A stretch of DNA of 64,000 bases from Verrucomicrobiota bacterium (GTDB taxonomy: Bacteria > Verrucomicrobiota > Verrucomicrobiia > Opitutales > Opitutaceae), in contig JACRQG010000007.1 of the NCBI GenBank assembly GCA_016222805.1, positions 434,001-498,000 of the forward strand. Reading direction: 5' to 3'. A model generated the notes under the pieces. It did no database searches. It saw only the letters and a list, made by a program, of their open reading frames with translations, and had not been told where the DNA came from. The position numbers and the translations under genes were made by a program. Shown here piece by piece: positions 11,001 through 19,042 of this stretch. The first letter of the stretch is position 1, and each line of letters opens with the position of its first letter.

Positions 11001-12397
11001 GGGCCAGCCAGGGGGTCCAGAGCAGCACCAGGGGATGGTAGAGAAAACCCACCCCGACCGCCGCGCCGGCGAGGGCGGGCCGCCGGGCATGGACGAGCCC
11101 GAAGGCGGCCACGAGCCAGGCGGTGGCGATCCATTTCGGCCAGGTGAACAGGACTTCGTGGAGGCCGAAGGGCGAGAGGGCGATGAGGCCGGCGGCGACG
11201 ACGGCCCAGGCCTCGCCCAGCAACGGCGCGAGTGCCAGGCCGCAGGCGAGCACGATGCCGGCGGCCAGGGCGATCATCGTGACCCGATAGGAAGACGATG
11301 GGGGCGGCGGTGAGCCCCGCCAGGGGCCCGCGGCTGAAGAAGGTCCAGGGATGATGGAACCGCTCGAAGGCCGGCGCGACCGGAGAGAACCCGTGGGCGA
11401 TGCCCTGGACCGTGTAAAAGGCGAAGCGGGAATCGAGCCGATCCCCGGCCGTCAGGTTGCGCGAGATGCTGCCCCGGTAGGTTTCGCCCTCCGGCCCGAC
11501 CGAATAGGTGGATTTCGCGGCGCCGGCGAAGGCCACGAGTGCGGTCACGAGCAACGTGGTGCCCAGCGATCCGGCGGCCATCTCCCGCCCGAGCGTGCGC
11601 GATCCGACAATCCCGAGCGCCAGCCAGAGACCGGCGACAAGAAGGGGGCCGAGGATCGAGGGTGGGACCCAGGGACTCGCCACCCAGAGGATGACTCCAA
11701 CCATCGCGAGCAGAAGCGGACCGGTGGCCAACAGGACCAGGAGCCGGAGTTCGGCGGCGGCCAGGCGGGAAAACCAACAGAGGCCCGGGCCCCAGAGGAG
11801 GGTCAGGGCCAGGGCGATCGTCGTGTAGACCTGCAGGTGGAGATAGAGGGCGGTGATCCACCCCGGCCACGCTCGGAAAGGATGCGAGAAGGCAACCCAA
11901 CCAAAGGTGGAGGACGTGCGATCTTCGGCGAGGACGCGAACGGCCACCGCATCGTCGGGTCGGGGAATCTCCCAGACGCTCCAGATCTCACCCGTGTCCG
12001 GAAGGTGGCAGTCGATCCGGCTGATTCGGCCGGACGCGGTGCGGAATTCAGCCCAGAGGGCGATGCCCGCCTGGCGCGGAAACCCCGCCACTCCCACGTA
12101 AACCCTGGCCCGGTTGGCGCGGAACCAGGCCGATTCGGCCCGTCCCTGCGTGGCATCGGTGCCGAGCCACGACGTGGCCTGGTGGAGGCCCTCCGGCAAG
12201 GCGCCCGCGGCGATGCTCTGAAAGCCCGGCACCTGGAAGAAGTCCCCGGTGACCCAGGGCTGGCCCGTGGCCCCGTCCGCCCGGGGCAACTCGCGGGGGG
12301 CCGGCAGCAGGCGCAGCACCGAATCGCGCCCAAGCCCGAGGAGCAGCGCGAGGCCTCCGGCGAACCAGAGAAAGCGGAACCGCAGCGGCACCTTCAT
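8011..12397 (-). pseudogene. Very large polytopic membrane protein (putative GT-C glycosyltransferase, duplicated architecture) with a frame break near 11270-11300
   Basis: Coding signal continues from ORF 10691..12430 (good until ...GPLAGLTAAPIVFLS) into ORF 8011..11277 (from ..SYRVTMIALAAGIVLACG) in another frame; start MKVPLRFRFLWFAGG at 12397 overlaps upstream stop by ATGA. Confidence 0.75.
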
Positions 12398-13644
12398 GGC
12401 TTTTTCGGCCGGCCGGGATATTCGATCCACCAGCCTTCCGGCAGCGTATGGATGTTCGCCGGTTCACCGCGGCGAATGGGATCACAGTGGGAGGTCCACC
12501 GGTAGTCCGGCGGAGCCGGGAGGACGAAATGGGGCAGGTGGAACAGCACGCCCGAGAGGCAGAGGGCGCGCGCCGTCCAGGCGATGGCGCGCGGGGTGGC
12601 GTTCCATTCCAGCACCAGCAGCCAGACGAGAAGGACGCGGGAAATGTAGAAGTACCGGTCGCCGTTGACGAGGTTGTCGTCCTGCCAGGTGTCGGCGCGG
12701 ACGCGGTAGCTGCAGGCGAGCGTCATCAGGCAGAACGCCGCGACCAGGACGGCGCGAATGCCGCGTCGGGGATGGTCGCGCCCCGCCCACGCCAGCAGGG
12801 CGACGATTGCCGCCCCGCCGAAGACGGCGTGCACCCAGAGGGGCGCGGCGCGCACCGCGGCGGGTCCGAAAAAGACCCAGGTAACGAGGCGACTGCCGAG
12901 GATTGAAAGCGCCATCATCGGGCGGAAGGCCTCGCTGGAGGAATAGAGCGCGGGTCCCGCCCGCCACAACAACATCCCCTGCAGCAGCGCACAGCCCCCG
13001 ATCACTCCCAGGGCCAGGAAGGTGTCGCGGCGGGGCTCCCGCCATGCCCGCCAGACGAAGAGCGGCGCGAGCACAATCGCGAAGGGGCCGTTGAGGCCGA
13101 CGGCCGCGAGGATGGCCAGGTCGCCGGCGCGCTGAAGGCCGTTGGTGGGGGGAGCCAGGAAGAGCTGCAGCACGAGGAAGAACGCGGCCACCCACTGCAG
13201 GTTGGTGACGTTGATCAAGGGCTCGCCCGTGCCGACGACGAGCACGAAGACCAGCATCAGTCCGGGCTTGGCGGGCAACTGCACGCGGGGCGACGCCAGC
13301 CGGGCGAACAGCGCGACGTTCACCGCGTAGGCGAAGCCGTTGTAGATCGCCGGCCACCAGGCGACGTCGGCCAGGTTGGGGGAGAGCCAGGCGATGAACC
13401 GCGGCAGGAAGTGCAGGTAGCCGTTGTAGGGCTCCAGGAAGGCGCGCAGGCCGAACTGTTCGGCCTGGGTCATGAAGATGGAACCGTCCTCCGCCCAGAA
13501 CTGTGGCGTGTGCAGCGCCCACGGCTTGCGCAACGCCAGCAGGACAGCGGCCGCGACGACGCACCAGGCGAGACCGCGGGTCGGGAGGATCGCGGCTTGC
13601 GGGGCCGGTTGGCCGGGGCGCGAAGCTTGGTCCCGGAGGCTCAT
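12394..13644 (-). CDS. Polytopic membrane protein (module B; putative glycosyltransferase)
   Basis: ORF 12394..14136 with start MSLRDQASRPGQ at 13644 (ATGA overlap with 13641 stop); strongly similar to C-terminal third of the 13641..17066 product. Confidence 0.82.
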   Translation of the reverse strand: MSLRDQASRPGQPAPQAAILPTRGLAWCVVAAAVLLALRKPWALHTPQFWAEDGSIFMTQAEQFGLRAFLEPYNGYLHFLPRFIAWLSPNLADVAWWPAIYNGFAYAVNVALFARLASPRVQLPAKPGLMLVFVLVVGTGEPLINVTNLQWVAAFFLVLQLFLAPPTNGLQRAGDLAILAAVGLNGPFAIVLAPLFVWRAWREPRRDTFLALGVIGGCALLQGMLLWRAGPALYSSSEAFRPMMALSILGSRLVTWVFFGPAAVRAAPLWVHAVFGGAAIVALLAWAGRDHPRRGIRAVLVAAFCLMTLACSYRVRADTWQDDNLVNGDRYFYISRVLLVWLLVLEWNATPRAIAWTARALCLSGVLFHLPHFVLPAPPDYRWTSHCDPIRRGEPANIHTLPEGWWIEYPGRPKKP

Positions 13645-16600
13645 GGCTTGTTTCCCGGCCGGCCCGGATAGTGCAACGTCCATCCCTCGGGCAGAATCGG
13701 GATGTCCGCCTTCTCGCCGCGGCGGATTGCCGCACTGTGATCGCGCCAGCGATAGTCGGGCGGTGCGGGCAGCATGTAGCCCGGCAGGTGGACCAGGGCA
13801 AACGCCAGCGCGGCGAGGCGGGCGCACCAGGCGAGGGCGCGTTCGGCGGCGTCGATTTCCAGCAGGACCAGCCAGATCACGAGGACGCGGGGCAGGTAGA
13901 AGTAGCGATCGCTGAAGACGAGATCGTCGCCGAGCCAGGTGTCGGGGCGCATGCGGACGAACCCGGCCAGCAGCATGAGCACGAAGGCGGCGAGCAACTG
14001 CAGCCGCAGGGGGCGGAGCGGATGCGGCCGGAACGCGCGCGTGAACAGCACGGCGAGGGCGCCGGTGCCAATCGCCGCCACGAGGCCCGCCGGCAGATTC
14101 TGGGCGAGGTGCGCTCCGAACACCGGCCACACCCAAAGCCGGCGCGCCAGCACCGCGGCGGCGTTGAACAGATGGAACGGCGCCGATTGGTGGTCAAACA
14201 CGATGGCCGCCCGGTGAATGCACCACGCCTGCACGCCCGCCGCCGCCGTGGCCACCAGCAGGATCGCAAGGTTGTCCATGTTCCGGTCGCGCCACCAGCG
14301 CCAGGCGAGCAGGGGCCCGAGGGCGATGACGAAGGGCCCGGTGAGTCCGACCACAGCGACGAGCAGGAGATCGCCGAGGCGCTGCCGCCAGTTTTCGGGC
14401 CGATCGATCAGCGCCTGCTGGAGGAAGACAAAGGCGGTGATCCACTGGACATTCGTGAGGTTGAGCAGGATCTCGCCGGTTTGCGGCCCGGCGATGAACG
14501 CCAGGGCGAGCCACGGCTTGTGGGGCAGGCGCAGACGCGGCGAAAAGGTCCGGGCGATGACCGCGACCCAAATCAGCAGGGCGGCGCCATTGTAGCAATG
14601 GGGCCACCATGCCGGATCGACCAGGTGGGCCGTGGCGGCGGCGACCAGGCGAGGCAGGGCGTGGAGGTAGCCCATGTACGGCTCGAAGAACGCCGCCAAT
14701 CCCAGGCTTTCCTGCTGCAGCAGGAAGATGCTCCCGTCCTCGGCCCACAGTTGCGGCGTGTGCAGCGCGCTCGGTTTGCGCAGGACCAGCAGCGCGGCGA
14801 TGAGGGCGAGCAGCCACCAGGTGAGGCGGTTGAACGGGAGCAGGAAGGAAGGCGGGAGCGGCGACGGCTGCAGCAGCGGGAGCGCGGCGGGAAGCGGCGA
14901 GGAAAGCGCGGGCGCGGGACGGGGAAGGGAGCGCATCACCACCCACGCAAGGGCGGCGCCGCTGACGAGCACGAACGGCAGGCCGGTTGGCGGGCCGGCC
15001 ACGACGTCATTGGGGCGGCCGTACGTCGTGGCGAGGGTGGCGGTTTGCAGGAGTCCGACGATACCAATCCAGTAGCGACCCGCGGCCTCGATCCAGGAGG
15101 AGAGAAGCACAAACAGGACGAGCATGACCGTATAGGAGCCCTGGTGAATCACGGTGGACCCTCCGGTGAACATCAGCAGGCACCAGACGATCAGCGTGGC
15201 CGCCGTCCACCCCGCCAGACCAAGATGAACGCGGGAGACCGGCGCGATCGCCGCGCGGGCTTCGCGGCGGAAGACGGCGACGAAGAGCAAGCCGGCACCG
15301 GCGACCCACCAGGTCAGGGCCCGGGCGGTCAGGAAGAACTCGTCGTGGCGGCGACCCTTGGCGTGTTCGGCGGAAAAGTCACCGAGCGCCGACCAGTTGC
15401 CGGCGAACAGGACGCGGAAGTTGTCCCACTTGTGCTGGCGAATCTCGGCCCAGGAAAGCGCCCGGTAACCGTCGCGAATCGTCTGCCAGGCGCCCCGCGC
15501 GTCGGGAGTGGTCTGGCCGCCGAGATGCCACTTGACCAACTGATCCCCGGGTGGCTCGTAGAACCGCTGGTAGCAGAGCCAGGGCAGGGCAAAGAGAAGA
15601 AACACGCCGGCAGCCAGCGCCCAGCCCCGCCACGCCCCCCGCCACGCGCGCAGCAGCACCCAAGGGGCGAGCGCGATCAGGGCGAAGGCGAGTCCGCCAT
15701 GGGCGAGCCACCCGAGCGCCGCGAATGCGGCCCCGAGGGCAAAGTCGCGGCGCCGGGGAGAACCGCCCGGCGGAGCAAACCACTGGGCCCAGGCCCCGAG
15801 CATGAGGGCGGCCGAGGAGAGCTTCGGCCAGGTAAACGTGGTGTTCTGGAGGAAGAAGCCGCTGAGTGCCAGGACCGCGGTCCACGCCGCGGCCCGCCGC
15901 GGCTCCAGTCGCAAGGTTCGCAGGAGTCCGTAGACGGCCGGCACCCAAAGCAATTGAAACCACATGGCCGCGGTGCCGCTCGCGGTGCGCGGATCCAGGC
16001 CGGCCCCGGCGGTGGCCCCCCAGGTCAGCAATTCCCAGCCGGTCTGCAGCGGCGGCCGATCACTCGACTGCCATTGGGCCTCGGGGTTCTTCGGTGAAAG
16101 CCCGGCGTAGAGTCGGCTCGCGAGATCATACGGCAGTACATTGTCGGTCGGCATCTGCTCGCGGAAGCGATTGCCGGCGAGGTCGTCGAAACTGCGCGAG
16201 GTCGGAAACAGATGAAGCAACGCGAGGTGAAAGACGCCGATGATTGCGAGGAGCCGGACCACCTCGGCGGTGTCGGCGTTGGCGGGTGTGTCCGGCCGGC
16301 GGGCGGCGCGCCAGGCGTGGACGCCGGCCAGCGCGAGCACGGCACCGGTCACGATCTTCCCGGCGAAGGCGTGGGCAAAGGTGCACCAGAAGACGCCATA
16401 GGCCAACGCCGCCACGGCCGCGCCGGCCGCGAGGGCTTGCCAGTGGGGGGCGACCCAGTCCTGGCGCTCGAGCGCCGCCAGCGCCGCCTGGCCGAGGAGG
16501 AGCAGCAGCAGGCCGTTGAGGGCAAAGGCCGCGAGCGAGTCGTAGAAGGCGTGGTTGCCCTCTCCCCGACCGCCCCGCAGGGGTTCGCTAATCGCCAGCC

Positions 16601-17066
16601 AGCCTCCGATCTCCCGGGCTCCGTCCCGGGCGTGCAGGCGGACGGGCTGGCCCCGCCATGCGGCGGGCGGATCGAAGTCCAGGATCCGCCACCGTTCGCC
16701 GATCTCCGTGGCCACGCGGATGGGCACGCGGGCACCCGTGTCCACCAACTCGAGTTCCAGGGAGTTGCCCGGCTTCGCGGGGTAACCCCCGGCGGCGAAG
16801 CGCAGCCGGGTCGGTGCCGGGAAGGGACCGATCACGAGAGAGCCCGTGTGGGCATCGTCGCCCGTCCAGGAACCCCAGGCGCGAACGGCCGAGGCCGTGG
16901 TCAGCGGCTCCCCGGGATACCAGCCCATCCCTTCGGTGAAGTCCCCCTGCGTGGTCGCGGTCAGCTGCGGAAACGCGGGGTGCACCGGCAGCGTGCTCCG
17001 CACGAGCAGGTGCAGTACCACGCACAGCGCGGCGGCCAGCAGGAGTTGCGGACGGGACAAGAGCAC
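13641..17066 (-). CDS. Large membrane protein, fusion of GT-C-like module A and module B
   Basis: 1141 aa ORF; N-part resembles second half of the 8011..12397 product (GSW..GPFPAP..GGY, IGGWLAISEP, SDRPPLQ, FTWPK); C-part resembles 12394..13644 product (LHTPQ.WAEDGSIF, PEGW..YPGRP.KP). Confidence 0.85.
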   Translation of the reverse strand: MLLSRPQLLLAAALCVVLHLLVRSTLPVHPAFPQLTATTQGDFTEGMGWYPGEPLTTASAVRAWGSWTGDDAHTGSLVIGPFPAPTRLRFAAGGYPAKPGNSLELELVDTGARVPIRVATEIGERWRILDFDPPAAWRGQPVRLHARDGAREIGGWLAISEPLRGGRGEGNHAFYDSLAAFALNGLLLLLLGQAALAALERQDWVAPHWQALAAGAAVAALAYGVFWCTFAHAFAGKIVTGAVLALAGVHAWRAARRPDTPANADTAEVVRLLAIIGVFHLALLHLFPTSRSFDDLAGNRFREQMPTDNVLPYDLASRLYAGLSPKNPEAQWQSSDRPPLQTGWELLTWGATAGAGLDPRTASGTAAMWFQLLWVPAVYGLLRTLRLEPRRAAAWTAVLALSGFFLQNTTFTWPKLSSAALMLGAWAQWFAPPGGSPRRRDFALGAAFAALGWLAHGGLAFALIALAPWVLLRAWRGAWRGWALAAGVFLLFALPWLCYQRFYEPPGDQLVKWHLGGQTTPDARGAWQTIRDGYRALSWAEIRQHKWDNFRVLFAGNWSALGDFSAEHAKGRRHDEFFLTARALTWWVAGAGLLFVAVFRREARAAIAPVSRVHLGLAGWTAATLIVWCLLMFTGGSTVIHQGSYTVMLVLFVLLSSWIEAAGRYWIGIVGLLQTATLATTYGRPNDVVAGPPTGLPFVLVSGAALAWVVMRSLPRPAPALSSPLPAALPLLQPSPLPPSFLLPFNRLTWWLLALIAALLVLRKPSALHTPQLWAEDGSIFLLQQESLGLAAFFEPYMGYLHALPRLVAAATAHLVDPAWWPHCYNGAALLIWVAVIARTFSPRLRLPHKPWLALAFIAGPQTGEILLNLTNVQWITAFVFLQQALIDRPENWRQRLGDLLLVAVVGLTGPFVIALGPLLAWRWWRDRNMDNLAILLVATAAAGVQAWCIHRAAIVFDHQSAPFHLFNAAAVLARRLWVWPVFGAHLAQNLPAGLVAAIGTGALAVLFTRAFRPHPLRPLRLQLLAAFVLMLLAGFVRMRPDTWLGDDLVFSDRYFYLPRVLVIWLVLLEIDAAERALAWCARLAALAFALVHLPGYMLPAPPDYRWRDHSAAIRRGEKADIPILPEGWTLHYPGRPGNKP

Positions 17067-17209
17067 GGAGGTGGGGCGCGCGGTGGAAGGGGGACCTATG
17101 GGAACATCACGGGAAGCAGATCCTCCGGCGGAGGAGGGCCCACCTCATCCCGCCCGGGTGCGGGTGCGGAGTCCCAGCCGCGTCGCGTGCGACGTTCTTC
17201 CCGGCAGGC

Positions 17210-17965
17210 TCATAGGCGCTGGAAACGGAAACGCACGAGGGCCCAGATCCAGGTGATGGGATCCCGGAACATGGAGATCTTCTTGCCCTCCTTGAAGGAT
17301 CGGGAGCGGTAGCTGATGGGGATTTCGATGGGCCGATGGCCGCGGCGGATGAGCTTGATCAAGAGCTCCCAGTCGAAATCGAAGCGGTTACACTCGAAGG
17401 TCAGTCCCTCGAGGCAGTCGCGCCGGAAGACCTTGTACATCGTGAACGGATCCCGCAGCCAGACGCCGAGCGTGACGTTGATCAGCAGGGTGAACCCCCA
17501 GTGCGCCCCGTTGAGCAGCAGGGCCTGGAGCGGTTGATCCGAGAACTTGCGGATCGCCCACCCGCCTTCGCCGTGGCGCGATCCCAGCACGAAGGACTGC
17601 CGCCCGGCCGCCAGCGGCGCGAGCAGCACATCGTAGTCGTTCAGGTCGTATTCGAGATCGGCGTCCTGGATCAGGATCACGTCGCCGGTGGCGGCGGCGA
17701 ACCCCGCGCGCACGGCGTGACCCTTGCCGCGGGGGCGCTCCTCGAGAATCAGTTTCACGCGGGGATGTCCGGCATACCCGCGCACGATTTCCCGCGTGCC
17801 GTCGGTGGAGTTGCTCTCGATCAGGATGATCTCGAGGGTCCAGCCAGGCACCTGCTTGGCGAGGATGGCGTCGAGAGCCGTCCGCACCGTGGCGGCCTCA
17901 TTGTAGATGGGCACGACGACGGAAAGGACGCCCTCCGAGATGGCGGGAAACGGTTGCGGCGGCAT
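17210..17965 (-). CDS. Glycosyltransferase family 2 (polyprenyl-phosphate glycosyltransferase/DPM1-like)
   Basis: LSVVVPIYNEAATVRTALDAI, LIQDADLEYDLNDYDVLL, YRSRSFKEGKKI motifs. Confidence 0.93.
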   Translation of the reverse strand: MPPQPFPAISEGVLSVVVPIYNEAATVRTALDAILAKQVPGWTLEIILIESNSTDGTREIVRGYAGHPRVKLILEERPRGKGHAVRAGFAAATGDVILIQDADLEYDLNDYDVLLAPLAAGRQSFVLGSRHGEGGWAIRKFSDQPLQALLLNGAHWGFTLLINVTLGVWLRDPFTMYKVFRRDCLEGLTFECNRFDFDWELLIKLIRRGHRPIEIPISYRSRSFKEGKKISMFRDPITWIWALVRFRFQRL

Positions 17966-17989
17966 GGACGGTGGCGGGCGTGGAGTAGA

Positions 17990-19042
17990 TCAGGCTGGGG
18001 CGCCGGGTTTCACCGCGCAAGGCATCGCGGAGACTCCGTAAAGACGATCCACCAGGCGGACAAACGGCGGAAACTGGAGGGCCAGGCGGGCGGCGGTCCG
18101 GGTGGCGCGCCGGTGGCGCAGCGACTTGAGCACCTTGAAGCGCACCGCGCCGTCGTAGCGGACCGGCAGCGGCACGAGACCCACCTCGTGGTAGAGACGC
18201 GCGAGACACCGGGGGTTGTAGAGGTTCACATGGATCTCCGGCGCGCAGTAACGGTACTGGAGTCCCTGGCGGCGGGCGACTGGCGAGTCGAGGTTGCCGG
18301 TCGTGAGCAGGAGCAGGCCTCCCGGCCGCAACAGGCGTGCCACAAGCTGCAGGGGTGCCAGGGGAGAGGGCAGGTGCTCGAGCACCTCGATCAAGCTGAT
18401 GACGTCAAAGGAGCCGGCGGGTTCGCGGGTCAGTGCATCGAGGTCGAGGATGCGAAACCCGTCGGTGGTGCGAAGCAGGCTGGCGTAGGAGCCGACATCG
18501 TGGCCGGTCAGGTCGAGCGGCCGGCCGCAGACCTGGCCGCGCTCGCGCAGGTACTTCAGGAAGCCGCCCGCGCCGCAGCCGAAGTCCAGCCAGCGGAGCG
18601 GAGACGGGGAAGATGGGGAAAACTGGGGAGACGGGGAAAACGTGGAAGACGGGGGAGACGAGGAAGACGTGGAAGACTGGGGAGACGGGGAAGACGTCGG
18701 AGACGCGGGGGGCGGGGTGGGGGTGGACTGCTTTTTCTGGCTCCGCGGGGCGGCGTTTCCGAATCGCGCCGCCGCGAGGCGGTACAGATCCTCGAACTCC
18801 AGCATCCGATCACTTCCCCGCCAGTCGTGATACTCGGCGGCGTAGTCGACGTACGGATCGGGCCCTTCGCCCCGGTAGTAGGCGTCGTCGTAGATTTCGA
18901 AACCTGAAAAGGGCTCGACGAACATCAGCCCGCAGTCCGGGCAGACATGAAACTCGAATTCCCGGCGCAGGAACTCGCCCGGCTTGCTTCCGCGCAGGAA
19001 GGTGCGGGCGGAACCGCAGGCGCGGCAGGCGGGAGCGCTCAT
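17990..19042 (-). CDS. Class I SAM-dependent methyltransferase with N-terminal Zn-ribbon-like CxxC pairs and a low-complexity Ser/Pro insertion
   Basis: MSAPACRACGS...CPDCGLMF; SAM motif RWLDFGCGAGGFLKYL; SLIEVLEHL; insert SQKKQSTPTPPPASPTSSPSPQSSTSSSS... ; ATGA overlap with 19039 stop. Confidence 0.9.
   Translation of the reverse strand: MSAPACRACGSARTFLRGSKPGEFLRREFEFHVCPDCGLMFVEPFSGFEIYDDAYYRGEGPDPYVDYAAEYHDWRGSDRMLEFEDLYRLAAARFGNAAPRSQKKQSTPTPPPASPTSSPSPQSSTSSSSPPSSTFSPSPQFSPSSPSPLRWLDFGCGAGGFLKYLRERGQVCGRPLDLTGHDVGSYASLLRTTDGFRILDLDALTREPAGSFDVISLIEVLEHLPSPLAPLQLVARLLRPGGLLLLTTGNLDSPVARRQGLQYRYCAPEIHVNLYNPRCLARLYHEVGLVPLPVRYDGAVRFKVLKSLRHRRATRTAARLALQFPPFVRLVDRLYGVSAMPCAVKPGAPA
18601..18723. 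repeat. Polypurine low-complexity tandem repeat (ggaagacgt/ggggagac units) inside methyltransferase CDS
   Basis: ggggaagatggggaaaactggggagacggggaaaacgtggaagacgggggagacgaggaagacgtggaagactggggagacggggaagacg. Confidence 0.85.

Noticed and set aside
7966-11313. 1115-aa plus-strand ORF rich in Gln/Gly/Glu/Arg
   Set aside because: Antisense to conserved membrane protein with recognisable TM pattern; compositional artefact
13503-16097. 864-aa plus-strand ORF
   Set aside because: Antisense to the A-B fusion membrane protein; no domain signature
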